Positions 1 to 8,007 of a stretch of DNA of 19,126 nucleotides are shown here, one piece after another; within the stretch, counting starts at the first letter, position 1, and each line of letters opens with the position of its first letter. The DNA comes from Stenotrophomonas sp. (GTDB lineage Bacteria; Pseudomonadota; Gammaproteobacteria; Xanthomonadales; Xanthomonadaceae), in the NCBI GenBank assembly GCA_003484865.1, contig DMZT01000463.1, positions 1 to 19,126 of the forward strand. Reading direction: 5' to 3'. A model generated the notes under the pieces. That model was not told the DNA's origin. It made no database searches and was given only the letters and a program-made list of their open reading frames with translations. The translations under genes and the position numbers were made by a program.

Positions 1-1707
1 GGGGAGCCGCTAGCGGCGGCGGTGGGCTTTCCGGGGCTGGCCGACGTGTCCGCGCAGCTGTCCCGGCAGGGCTTCATCCACAGCCTGTTCCAACCGGCGT
101 ATGGCGCGCGTACCGCGTATCGCCTGCTGGTGATGCTCACCGGCAAGGCGGGCCTGCTGCGCAAGGTCGCCTGTCTGCTCGCCGCGGTATTCGCCATCGC
201 GCCGGTGGAGCTGCTGGTCTCACTGGCCGGCCTGCTCGGGATCGGTTATCTGGCAGGGGGCATCGACGGCATCTGGGCAACGTTGCTGCCCTCGCTGCTG
301 TGCGCCTACGGGGCCGGTGTACTGGCCTCGGCGCTGCGCGTTGCCCGCGTCGCCCGCCGCAACCTGCTCGGCCTGTGCAATGGCAGCACCCAGCCGAACG
401 CCTCCGCGCCGGCGTTGACGGATTGGCTGCACACCCAGCTGCAGGCCTTGGCCGGCAAGCCGCATGACCAGCCATTGACCTTCGGCGATCTGCACACGGC
501 CCCGCGCTATCCCGGCGAGCCCAGCGGCGCGCATGCGATCACGCTGCAGATGATCACCACCTGCGTGTCGCACAGTGAGCCGCGCACGTTGCCGTTCAAC
601 GCGGCGCACTTCTGGTTCCTGCGCGAGGAGTTCGCGCAGCTGTTTCCGGCCAGCGTGGTCGAGTGGCTGATGGCACGGGCGGGCCCTCCGCAACAGGTCG
701 ATGGGCGCGATTACTACCGCCTGGTTGATGGCGAGGATCTGCCGGTGCTGGTCGCCACGCGGATGAGCCTGAGCTTCCCGCTGCTGATCAGCGCGGTGCC
801 GCTGCATGAGCCGGCCCGTCGCGAACGCCGCTGTGAGCCGGTGGCCGATGCCGAACCCCGGCGCGACAACACCAACGTCGCCGACAGCATGGAAGGGCTC
901 ACCAGCGGTGGCCAGAACTGCGGCCCGGTGATCACCGCGTTCCGTGTGTGCTGGTTCTCCGATGGCGGCATCAGCAGCAACTTCCCGATCCACCTGTTCG
1001 ACGCCGCGTTGCCGCGCTGGCCGACCTTCGGCATCAATCTGGTCTACGCGCAGCCTGCCGACGCCGTGAGCATGGTGGCTGAGGGCGACGCGCATGCGCG
1101 CGCGGAGCAGGCCGTGTTCCTGCCCACCGAGAACCGCCATGGCTGGCAACGCACCTACCACGCCATCGCGCAGCCGATGGCCGCGGCGGAGATGTCCGGT
1201 TTCCTGTTTTCGATCGTATCGACCATGCAGAACTGGCGTGATGTGCTGCAGGCCCGCGCGCCGGGCTACCGCGACCGCATCGTGCATGTCGCGCTGGAGG
1301 GCGACGAGGGCGGCATGAACCTGGACATGCCGCAGGCCGTGCTCAGCCGCATCGCCGACAAGGGCAGCATCGCCGGGGAGCGCTTCTGCGATTTTTCCTT
1401 CGCCAACCATTACTGGATCCGCTGGCGCAATCTGGCCTCGGCCTACCAGCGCTACACGCTGGATGTGGCACGCACCGATGACCCCGCGCAACGCGTGGCG
1501 GCATACGAAGCGGCGTATCAAAGTGTGGCCACCGGCATGCCGGTGCCGCCGTCCTACCGATTGAGTTCGGAAGACAAACGGCGCGAATCGCAGCAGCTGT
1601 GGCGGCACATGGTCGAGCAGGGCCAGACCTGGGAAGACCTCGGGCCGGACCTCACCGACGGCGCACCGCGTCCGCTGCCGCAGATGAAGGTGACGCCAAT
1701 CTACTGA
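1..1707 (+). CDS. Patatin-like phospholipase family protein, 5'-truncated by the window
   Basis: The frame is open from base 1, so the true start and the nucleophile motif GxSxG lie upstream. About 568 codons are visible. The patatin catalytic Asp motif appears as SDGGISSNFPIHLF, with the Asp at visible codon 321. In the patatin family this DGG Asp pairs with the Ser of GxSxG to form a Ser-Asp dyad that hydrolyses acyl esters of lipids. A strongly hydrophobic stretch at visible codons about 55-115 suggests two or three membrane helices between the two catalytic motifs, so the enzyme is probably inner-membrane anchored. The C-terminal part after the DGG is long and polar. The substrate cannot be read from the sequence. 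The gene ends with TGA at 1705-1707 and is convergent with the regulator gene downstream. The patatin assignment is fairly safe; the biological role is unknown. Confidence 0.8.
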   Translation, partial: GEPLAAAVGFPGLADVSAQLSRQGFIHSLFQPAYGARTAYRLLVMLTGKAGLLRKVACLLAAVFAIAPVELLVSLAGLLGIGYLAGGIDGIWATLLPSLLCAYGAGVLASALRVARVARRNLLGLCNGSTQPNASAPALTDWLHTQLQALAGKPHDQPLTFGDLHTAPRYPGEPSGAHAITLQMITTCVSHSEPRTLPFNAAHFWFLREEFAQLFPASVVEWLMARAGPPQQVDGRDYYRLVDGEDLPVLVATRMSLSFPLLISAVPLHEPARRERRCEPVADAEPRRDNTNVADSMEGLTSGGQNCGPVITAFRVCWFSDGGISSNFPIHLFDAALPRWPTFGINLVYAQPADAVSMVAEGDAHARAEQAVFLPTENRHGWQRTYHAIAQPMAAAEMSGFLFSIVSTMQNWRDVLQARAPGYRDRIVHVALEGDEGGMNLDMPQAVLSRIADKGSIAGERFCDFSFANHYWIRWRNLASAYQRYTLDVARTDDPAQRVAAYEAAYQSVATGMPVPPSYRLSSEDKRRESQQLWRHMVEQGQTWEDLGPDLTDGAPRPLPQMKVTPIY

Positions 1708-1779
1708 GTCGGCGATGGACCGCATCCCGATCCGACCTGCCCGCCGTTGGTCGGCTTCCCGTTAAACGTCACATGACCG

Positions 1780-1814
1780 GTAGAGCCGACCGTCGGTCGG
1801 CTGCTCTTCGCAAC
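1780..1814 (+). repeat. SMAG-type GTAG palindromic repeat, plus orientation
   Basis: GTAG at 1780-1783 is followed by a perfect 8-bp stem (1784-1791 with 1795-1802) and a GTC loop. This is the form of the SMAG repeats known from Stenotrophomonas maltophilia. It lies between two convergent genes. Confidence 0.8.
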
Positions 1815-1840
1815 GGTGCCAACACTCGCGGCATCGGACG

Positions 1841-1865
1841 CAAGTCGACCAACGGTCGACGCTAC
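1841..1865 (-). repeat. SMAG-type repeat, minus orientation, overlapping a stop codon
   Basis: Read on the minus strand it begins GTAG (1865-1862), then has a 7-bp stem (1844-1850 with 1854-1860) around a GTT loop. It forms an inverted pair with the repeat at 1780. The TAG of its GTAG head is also the stop codon of the regulator gene (1864-1862). Confidence 0.8.
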
Positions 1866-3259
1866 CCGCGTCCCGGCAGCTGCGGGAACGCGCGCTGCAT
1901 GCAATCCTCGCGCGGGCACACCCGGCAGCCCGGGCCGATCGAGACCGAGTTGCCCGGGCTCTGGATATCCAGCCCACGTGTGTAGATCAGCCGTTCGGCA
2001 TGCTGCAGGTCGCAGCCCAGCGCCACCGCGAAGGTCTTGCGCGGTTGCCCGTGCCCGATAGGCCCACTGCTGACCTGCCGCGCCAGCCAGAAGTGGCGGC
2101 GTCCGTCGGGCATGCGTGCGGTCTGGGTCAGCACCCGCCCCGGTTGGTTGAAGGCTTCGTACACGATCCACAGCGGGCACGAGCCGCCCACCTGTGAGAA
2201 GTGGAAATCGGTGGCCGAATGCCGTTTGGAGACATTGCCGGCGCGGTCCACGCGGATGAAGAAGAACGGCAGGCCGGGCGCGCTGCGTCGCGCCAGCGTG
2301 CTCAAGCGATGGCAGACCGCCTCGAAGCCCACGCCAAAGCGGTGGGCGAGCGCATCGATGTCGTATGCGCTGTGCTCGGCGGCGCGCAGGAACTGCGCAT
2401 ACGGCATCACCAGCGCACCGGCGAAGTAGTTGGACATGCCGATCCGCGCCTGCGCGATCTGCTCCGCTTCGCCGAAGCCCGCGCGCGCGATCACCGCATC
2501 GATCTGCGCCGCATAGCCCAGCAACGCCAGCTCGGCGGCCATCTGGAATGCCTGCTGGCCCGGCTCCAGATAGTCGGGCAGCCACAAGGTGCGGCTGCCG
2601 CCGTCGTAGACGCGCTTCTCGCGCCCGGCCTGCAGCGGCCCCACTTCCACCAGCACGCCATGGCGGTCGGCCAGCAGCTGGCGCAGGCGCGGCGCCACGT
2701 GCCCGGCTACCAGCCCCCATTCGCCGAACAGCTGCTCGGCCAGGTCATCCAGCTCGGGGATGTGGTTGTGCATGCGGTTGAAGAAATCGCGGACCTGATC
2801 GCCCGCGGGCAACGCCTGCCCGGCGTGCACATCACCCAGCTGGAACTCCAGCGCGGCGGCATGCTCGCGCAGCATCAGGTGGCGGCGGTGCAGGTCGAGC
2901 AGGGCACGGCTGATCTGCGGCAGGTTGCCCGCCATCGCGCGCAGTTCGGTGCTGCTGACATCGGCCAGGCCCAGGTCGCGCAGGGTCTCGCCCAGCGATT
3001 CCTGCAGCGCGCCGGGGTCATCGACCTCGAACAGCTCGCTGACGTCGCCCAGTACGGCGCGCAGCTTGCCCTGCACCGCCGGGGTCAGCGGCCGCTTGTT
3101 GCGCTCGATCTGGTTCAGGTAGCTGGCCGACAGCCCCAGCGCCCTGGCCAGGGCCAGCTGACTGTAGCCGCGCTGCTCGCGCAGCTTGAGCAGGCGCAGG
3201 CCGATCTGGCGTTGGACGGGCTGGCTATTCACAGAATTCACAAGAATCGTAGCGGGCAT
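1862..3259 (-). CDS. XRE-family short-chain fatty acyl regulator (ScfR/PrpR-like)
   Basis: From the ATG at 3259 the product is 465 residues. An XRE helix-turn-helix lies at about residues 17-75 (core SQLALARALGLSASYLNQIE). A long middle region resembles the IrrE-like N-terminal domain of this family. The C-terminus ends in a cysteine cluster, CRVCPREDC, with Cys at 445, 448 and 453. This layout matches the ScfR family (RamB, PrpR, MccR), which controls propionate, methylcitrate and glyoxylate genes in response to short acyl-CoA-related signals. It lies divergent from the valine operon that makes propionyl-CoA, so it is probably that operon's regulator. The start is uncertain: in-frame GTG codons at 3241 and 3232 would give 459 or 456 residues, and none of the three has a clear Shine-Dalgarno. 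The TAG stop is part of a SMAG repeat. Confidence 0.85.
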   Translation of the reverse strand: MPATILVNSVNSQPVQRQIGLRLLKLREQRGYSQLALARALGLSASYLNQIERNKRPLTPAVQGKLRAVLGDVSELFEVDDPGALQESLGETLRDLGLADVSSTELRAMAGNLPQISRALLDLHRRHLMLREHAAALEFQLGDVHAGQALPAGDQVRDFFNRMHNHIPELDDLAEQLFGEWGLVAGHVAPRLRQLLADRHGVLVEVGPLQAGREKRVYDGGSRTLWLPDYLEPGQQAFQMAAELALLGYAAQIDAVIARAGFGEAEQIAQARIGMSNYFAGALVMPYAQFLRAAEHSAYDIDALAHRFGVGFEAVCHRLSTLARRSAPGLPFFFIRVDRAGNVSKRHSATDFHFSQVGGSCPLWIVYEAFNQPGRVLTQTARMPDGRRHFWLARQVSSGPIGHGQPRKTFAVALGCDLQHAERLIYTRGLDIQSPGNSVSIGPGCRVCPREDCMQRAFPQLPGRG

Positions 3260-3310
3260 TGGCCAGATTAAGCGCATACAGGCCGGAAATCGAGGGTGGC
3301 ACTGTGAATA
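3226..3310. promoter_or_regulatory. Candidate operator: three TGTGAAT half-sites in the regulator/mmsA divergent region
   Basis: ATTCACA occurs at 3227-3233 and 3236-3242 as a 9-bp-period direct repeat. Its complement TGTGAAT lies at 3303-3309 as an inverted copy. The outer copies share nine bases, CTGTGAATA, at 3302-3310 (plus) and 3234-3226 (minus). The rightmost copy overlaps AATAAT at 3307-3312, a possible -10 for mmsA. The left pair overlaps the regulator's candidate start codons. Use as an operator is inferred. Confidence 0.4.
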
Positions 3311-3343
3311 ATGCCAACAACTTTCGACCCGTCGGGATTGTCC

Positions 3344-4849
3344 ATGACTGTTGCAGCGCCCCGTATCCGCATGTTGATCGATGGCCAGTTCATCGAATCG
3401 ACCAGCTCGCATTGGCAGAACGTGGTCAATCCGGCCACCCAGGACGTCCTGGCCCAGGTCCCGTTCGCCACCCCCAGCGAAGTCGACGCCGCCGTCGCCT
3501 CGGCCAAGGAAGCGTTCAAGACCTGGCGCAAGACCCCGATCGGCACCCGCGCGCGCATCTTCCTGAAGTACCAGCAGCTGATCCGCGAGAACATGAGCGA
3601 GCTGGCCCACATCCTCAGCGCCGAGCAGGGCAAGACCGTGCCGGATGCCGAGGGCGATGTGTTCCGTGGCCTGGAAGTGGTCGAGCACGCTGCCGCGATC
3701 GGCAACCTGCAGCTCGGTGAGCTGGCCAACAACGTGGCCAACGGCGTGGACACCTACACCCTGCTGCAGCCGCTCGGCGTCTGCGCGGGCATCACCCCGT
3801 TCAACTTCCCGGCGATGATTCCGCTGTGGATGTTCCCGATGGCCATCGCCACCGGCAACACCTTCATCCTCAAGCCGTCCGAGCAGGACCCGATGGTCAC
3901 CATGCGCCTGGTCGAACTGGCGCTCGAAGCGGGTATCCCCAAGGGCGTGCTGAACGTCGTGCACGGCGGCGAAGAGGTGGTCAACGCGATCTGCGACCAC
4001 CCGGATATCAAGGCCGTTTCGTTCGTCGGTTCCACCCGCGTCGGCACCCATGTGTACAACCGCGCCTCGCTGGCCGGCAAGCGCGTGCAGTGCATGATGG
4101 GCGCCAAGAACCACGCCGTGGTGCTGCCGGATGCGAACAAGGAACAGAGCCTCAACGCGATGGTCGGTGCCGCCTTCGGTGCGGCCGGCCAGCGCTGCAT
4201 GGCCGCCTCCACCCTGGTGCTGGTCGGCGAAGCACGCGAGTGGGTGCCGGACCTGGTGGCCAAGGCCAAGACGCTGAAGGTCAGCGGCGGCAGTGTCGCC
4301 GGTACCGACGTCGGTCCGGTGATCTCCTGCGCCGCGCGTGAGCGTGTCGAAGGCCTGATCGCCTCGGGCGTGGAGCAGGGCGCCAAGCTGGTGCTCGATG
4401 GCCGCAACCCGCAGGTCGATGGCTTCGAGAAGGGCAACTTCGTTGGTCCGACCATCTTCGCCGGCGTGACGCCGGGGATGCGCGTGTACGACGAGGAAAT
4501 CTTCGGGCCGGTGCTGGTGATCCTGGAAGCGGACACCCTGGAAGATGCCATCGCACTGATCAACGCCAACCCCAACGGCAACGGCACCGCACTGTTCACC
4601 CAGTCCGGCGCGGCCGCCCGCAAGTTTCAGGAAGACATCGACGTCGGCCAGGTCGGCATCAACGTGCCGATCCCGGTGCCGGTGCCGCTGTTCTCGTTCA
4701 CCGGCTCGCGTGCCTCCAAGCTCGGCGACCTGGGCCCGTACGGCAAGCAGGTGGTGATGTTCTACACCCAGACCAAGACCATCACCTCGCGCTGGTTCGA
4801 TGACGAGACGCTGGGTCATGGCGTCAACACCACCATCAGCCTGAAGTAA
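3344..4849 (+). CDS. mmsA: CoA-acylating methylmalonate-semialdehyde dehydrogenase
   Basis: This 501-residue cytosolic enzyme catalyses the last step of the lower valine route, methylmalonate semialdehyde + CoA + NAD+ to propionyl-CoA + CO2 + NADH. It has the normal length of the family. Visible landmarks are [18 protein letters not shown] (cofactor domain), FVGSTRVG (nucleotide-binding loop), the [10 protein letters not shown] segment typical of this CoA-dependent branch in place of the usual aldehyde-dehydrogenase ELGGK motif, and the nucleophile in GQRCMAAS, Cys285. ATG 3344 is preferred over the in-frame ATG 3311. CGGGA precedes 3344 at suitable spacing, and 3311 overlaps the candidate -10. 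It is the first gene of a five-gene operon, 25 bases before the next, and divergent from the ScfR-like regulator. Confidence 0.96.
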   Translation: MTVAAPRIRMLIDGQFIESTSSHWQNVVNPATQDVLAQVPFATPSEVDAAVASAKEAFKTWRKTPIGTRARIFLKYQQLIRENMSELAHILSAEQGKTVPDAEGDVFRGLEVVEHAAAIGNLQLGELANNVANGVDTYTLLQPLGVCAGITPFNFPAMIPLWMFPMAIATGNTFILKPSEQDPMVTMRLVELALEAGIPKGVLNVVHGGEEVVNAICDHPDIKAVSFVGSTRVGTHVYNRASLAGKRVQCMMGAKNHAVVLPDANKEQSLNAMVGAAFGAAGQRCMAASTLVLVGEAREWVPDLVAKAKTLKVSGGSVAGTDVGPVISCAARERVEGLIASGVEQGAKLVLDGRNPQVDGFEKGNFVGPTIFAGVTPGMRVYDEEIFGPVLVILEADTLEDAIALINANPNGNGTALFTQSGAAARKFQEDIDVGQVGINVPIPVPVPLFSFTGSRASKLGDLGPYGKQVVMFYTQTKTITSRWFDDETLGHGVNTTISLK

Positions 4850-4874
4850 GCAACAGCAACAACGGAGTTCGACC

Positions 4875-6041
4875 ATGAGCCACTCGATGACGACGGAACT
4901 CGACGAAGCGCAGCAGGCCTATAGAGAGGCAGCGCGTGACTTCGCCCAGGCCGAACTGGCGCCGCACGCCGCGCGATGGGATGCGGAGGGCATCTTTCCG
5001 CGCGAGGCGATCGCCAAGGCAGGGGAACTCGGGTTCTGTGGTTTGTACATGGATCCCGAGGTCGGTGGCAGCGGCTTGAGCCGTCTGGACGCCGCCGTCG
5101 TCATCGAGGAGCTCGCCAATGTGGATCCGTCCACGGCGGCCTATGTCAGCATCCACAACATGGCGTCGTGGATGGTGGCCAAGTGGGGCCAGCAGAGCCT
5201 GCGTGCCGCGTGGGGCGCAGACCTCTCCTCCGGCACCAAGCTGGCCTCGTACTGCCTGACCGAGCCGGGTGCCGGCTCGGACGCGGCCTCGCTGAAAACC
5301 AGCGCGGTGCGTGACGGCGACGATTACGTACTCAATGGCTCCAAGGCCTTCATCTCCGGCGCCGGTGCCACCGAACTGCTGGTGGTGATGGCGCGTACGG
5401 GTGGCCCGGGCGCGGGCGGCATCAGCGCGATCGCGGTGCCGGCCGATTTGCCGGGCATCAGCTACGGCCGCAAGGAAGAGAAGATGGGCTGGAACAGCCA
5501 GCCGACCCGTGGCATCACGTTCGAGAACGTGCGCGTGCCGGTCAGCCATCTGCTCGGCGAGGAGGGCAGCGGTTTCAAGCTGGCCATGAAGGGCCTGGAC
5601 GGCGGCCGCATCAACATCGCCGCCTGTTCGCTGGGCGCTGCCCAGGGTGCACTGGATGCCGCCCGCCGTTACATGGGCGAGCGCCGCCAGTTCGGCAAGG
5701 CGTTGTCGGAGTTCCAGGCGCTGCAGTTCAAGCTGGCCGATATGGCCACCCAGCTGGTCGCCGCCCGGCAGATGGTGCACACCGCCGCGCGCAAGCTCGA
5801 CGCGGGTGCCAGCGATGCCAACGTGTGGTGCGCGATGGCCAAGCGCTTCGCCACCGATGCCGGTTTCAACATCTGCAACGATGCGCTGCAGATCCACGGC
5901 GGCTACGGCTACATCCGTGAATACCCGATTGAACGGCTGCTGCGCGATTCGCGCGTGCACCAGATCCTGGAGGGCACCAACGAGATCATGCGTGTGATCG
6001 TGGCCCGCCACCTGCTCAACACTGAAGAGGAACTGCGATGA
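4875..6041 (+). CDS. Acyl-CoA dehydrogenase, probably isobutyryl-CoA dehydrogenase
   Basis: This 388-residue FAD enzyme probably oxidises isobutyryl-CoA to methacrylyl-CoA, passing electrons to ETF. Acyl-CoA dehydrogenase signatures are present: SYCLTEPGAGSDAASLKT, DALQIHGGYGYIREYP, and ILEGTNEIMR near the end, whose Glu366 sits at the usual catalytic-base position of short-chain members. A GGAG Shine-Dalgarno at 4863-4866 supports the ATG at 4875. It overlaps the next gene by four bases (ATGA), so translation is probably coupled. The family alone would allow isovaleryl-, 2-methylacyl- or butyryl-CoA as substrate. The setting between mmsA and the hydratase, hydrolase and mmsB genes makes isobutyryl-CoA (ACAD8-like) the best choice. 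Confidence 0.9.
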   Translation: MSHSMTTELDEAQQAYREAARDFAQAELAPHAARWDAEGIFPREAIAKAGELGFCGLYMDPEVGGSGLSRLDAAVVIEELANVDPSTAAYVSIHNMASWMVAKWGQQSLRAAWGADLSSGTKLASYCLTEPGAGSDAASLKTSAVRDGDDYVLNGSKAFISGAGATELLVVMARTGGPGAGGISAIAVPADLPGISYGRKEEKMGWNSQPTRGITFENVRVPVSHLLGEEGSGFKLAMKGLDGGRINIAACSLGAAQGALDAARRYMGERRQFGKALSEFQALQFKLADMATQLVAARQMVHTAARKLDAGASDANVWCAMAKRFATDAGFNICNDALQIHGGYGYIREYPIERLLRDSRVHQILEGTNEIMRVIVARHLLNTEEELR

Positions 6042-6835
6042 TGGAGTGGCGCCAGCATGATCATGTCGGCCTGAAGGTCGAGGCCGATGGCCACGTCGCG
6101 GTCATCACCCTCAACAATCCGCCGGCGCATACCTGGACCGTGCACAGCCTGTCCGCGCTGCGCGATCTGGTCGACGCACTCAATGCAGACCGCGATATCT
6201 ACGCGCTGGTGATCACCGGCGATGGCGAGAAGTTCTTCTCCGCCGGTGCCGACCTGAAGCAGTTCGCCTCCGGCGACAAGGCCGCCGCACGCGAAGCTGC
6301 ACGTCGCTTCGGCGAGGCGTTCGAAGCCCTGTCCGGGTTCCGTGGTGTCTCCATCGCGGCAATCAACGGCTACGCGATGGGTGGCGGCCTGGAATGCGCG
6401 CTGGCCTGCGACCTGCGCATCATCGAAGAACACGCCCAGGTGGCATTGCCGGAGGCCACCGTCGGCCTGCTGCCGTGCGCCGGCGGCACCCAGAACCTGC
6501 CGCGTCTGGTTGGCGAAGGCTGGGCCAAGCGCATGATCCTGCTCGGCGAGCGCATCGATGCGGATACCGCACTGCGTATCGGCCTGGTCGAAGAAAAGGT
6601 GGGCAAGGGCGAAGCCAAGGCACTGGCGCTTGCATGGGCGCACAAGGCCGGCAAGCAGAGCCCGACCAGCATCGCCGCGTGCAAGACGCTGGTGCAGGCC
6701 ACCCGCACCGGTACCCACGCCTCGGCGCTGGTCGCCGAACGCGAGGCCTTCGTCGATCTGTTCGACAGCGCCGACCAGGCCGAAGGCGTGAACGCCTTCC
6801 TGGAAAAGCGCGCTGCGCAATGGAAGAACGCATGA
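6038..6835 (+). CDS. Enoyl-CoA hydratase, probably acting on methacrylyl-CoA
   Basis: A 265-residue crotonase-fold enzyme of the usual family length. Both catalytic glutamates of enoyl-CoA hydratase are present: Glu119 in MGGGLECALACD and Glu139 in LPEATVGLLPCAGGTQ, with the same 20-residue spacing as Glu144/Glu164 of the rat enzyme. The oxyanion-hole motif FFSAGADLK is at about residues 66-74. In this operon it would hydrate methacrylyl-CoA to 3-hydroxyisobutyryl-CoA, a toxic intermediate removed by the next gene product. The start overlaps the previous stop (ATGA). A second ATG at 6041 is equally possible and would shorten the product by one residue. It also overlaps the following gene by four bases. 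Confidence 0.92.
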   Translation: MMEWRQHDHVGLKVEADGHVAVITLNNPPAHTWTVHSLSALRDLVDALNADRDIYALVITGDGEKFFSAGADLKQFASGDKAAAREAARRFGEAFEALSGFRGVSIAAINGYAMGGGLECALACDLRIIEEHAQVALPEATVGLLPCAGGTQNLPRLVGEGWAKRMILLGERIDADTALRIGLVEEKVGKGEAKALALAWAHKAGKQSPTSIAACKTLVQATRTGTHASALVAEREAFVDLFDSADQAEGVNAFLEKRAAQWKNA

Positions 6836-8007
6836 GCACCGCCGTCGCCCAGGACGAGGCGCCGGTGCTGTTCGAAGAGCGCGCCGCCGGTAATGGCACG
6901 CGCATCGGCATCGCCACGCTCAACGCCGCGCGCACCCTCAACGGGTTCTCGTTGCCGATGGCACATCTGCTGCGCGAGCGGTTGGAGGCCTGGGCCGTTG
7001 ATGACGGCATCGCGCTGGTCGTGCTGCAGGGCGCGGGCGAAAAAGCCTTCTGCGCCGGCGGCGACCTGCACAGCCTGTACCGCAGCATGGTCGACTACCG
7101 CGAGAGCGGAAAGGCCGACATCCGCGGCAACAGTTACGCCGCTGAATTCTTCGACGTCGAGTACCGCGTCGACTACGCGATCCACACCTATCCCAAGCCG
7201 ATCCTGTGCTGGGGCCATGGCATCGTCATGGGCGGCGGCATCGGCCTGATGTCCGGCGCCAGCCACCGCGTGGTCAGCGAGCGCTCCAAGCTGGCGTTCC
7301 CGGAGATCACCGTCGGCCTGTTCCCGGACGTGGGCGGCAGCTGGCTGCTGCCGCGCGTGCCCGGCCACGGCGGCCTGTTCCTGGCCCTGACCGGTGCGCC
7401 GCTCAATGCAGGCGATGCGATCTACGCCGGCCTGGCCGATATCCACATCGCCGAGGCACAGCGCGAGACCGTGTTCAATGCGCTGGCGGACGTGCACTGG
7501 AGCCGCGAGGCCAAGCGCAACCACGAACAGTTGACCGCACTGCTGCAGCAACACGCCAGCGATGCGGCCACCGGCCCATTGCTGCGCAATGCCGCCACCG
7601 TGGATGCGCTGTGCGCCGGTGACGACGTCGGCGCGATCGTCGAGGCGATTCTGGCGCTGGAGACGGACGACCCCTGGCTGAGCACCGCGAAAGCCACGCT
7701 CGCCGCCGGTGCGCCCGGCTCGGCGCGGCTCGCGTTCGAGCTGCAGCACCTGGCCGAGGGCGCCTCGTTGGCCGAGGTCTACCGCATCGAGTACATCGCA
7801 GCACTGCATGCGGCGGCCCACGGGGATTTCGCCGAAGGCATCCGCGCGCTGCTGATCGACAAGGACCGCACCCCGCAGTGGCAGCCGCGCACGCTGGCGG
7901 ACGCCACGGCCGAGTGGGCCCGCACCTTCTTCGTTTCGCCGTGGTCCGATGCCGCGCATCCGCTGGCCGACCTCGGTGCCACCGTCCCTGAAAGGAGCCA
8001 CGCATGA
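6832..8007 (+). CDS. 3-hydroxyisobutyryl-CoA hydrolase (HIBCH-type)
   Basis: A 391-residue member of the long crotonase subgroup, close to the length of human HIBCH. It hydrolyses 3-hydroxyisobutyryl-CoA to free 3-hydroxyisobutyrate, releasing CoA so MmsB can act. The motif FCAGGDLHSLY, the glycine-rich VMGGGIGLMSGA, and FPEITVGLFPDVGGSW are visible. Glu158 and Asp166 have the same spacing as the catalytic pair of human HIBCH (Glu169/Asp177). A plain hydratase would lack this Asp and the C-terminal extension. The ATG at 6832 overlaps the previous stop by four bases, and the stop overlaps mmsB in the same way, so the operon is translated as a coupled series. It may be annotated simply as an enoyl-CoA hydratase/isomerase family protein. 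Confidence 0.92.
   Translation: MSTAVAQDEAPVLFEERAAGNGTRIGIATLNAARTLNGFSLPMAHLLRERLEAWAVDDGIALVVLQGAGEKAFCAGGDLHSLYRSMVDYRESGKADIRGNSYAAEFFDVEYRVDYAIHTYPKPILCWGHGIVMGGGIGLMSGASHRVVSERSKLAFPEITVGLFPDVGGSWLLPRVPGHGGLFLALTGAPLNAGDAIYAGLADIHIAEAQRETVFNALADVHWSREAKRNHEQLTALLQQHASDAATGPLLRNAATVDALCAGDDVGAIVEAILALETDDPWLSTAKATLAAGAPGSARLAFELQHLAEGASLAEVYRIEYIAALHAAAHGDFAEGIRALLIDKDRTPQWQPRTLADATAEWARTFFVSPWSDAAHPLADLGATVPERSHA

Noticed and set aside
3311..3343. Earlier in-frame ATG for mmsA
   Set aside because: It adds 11 residues not expected in the family, overlaps the candidate -10 AATAAT and lacks a well-placed Shine-Dalgarno.
3263..4876. Upstream extension of the regulator reading frame on the minus strand, to over 1000 codons
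   Set aside because: It runs antisense to mmsA, lacks any family features, and its length is an effect of high GC. The recognisable helix-turn-helix protein starts at 3259 or later.
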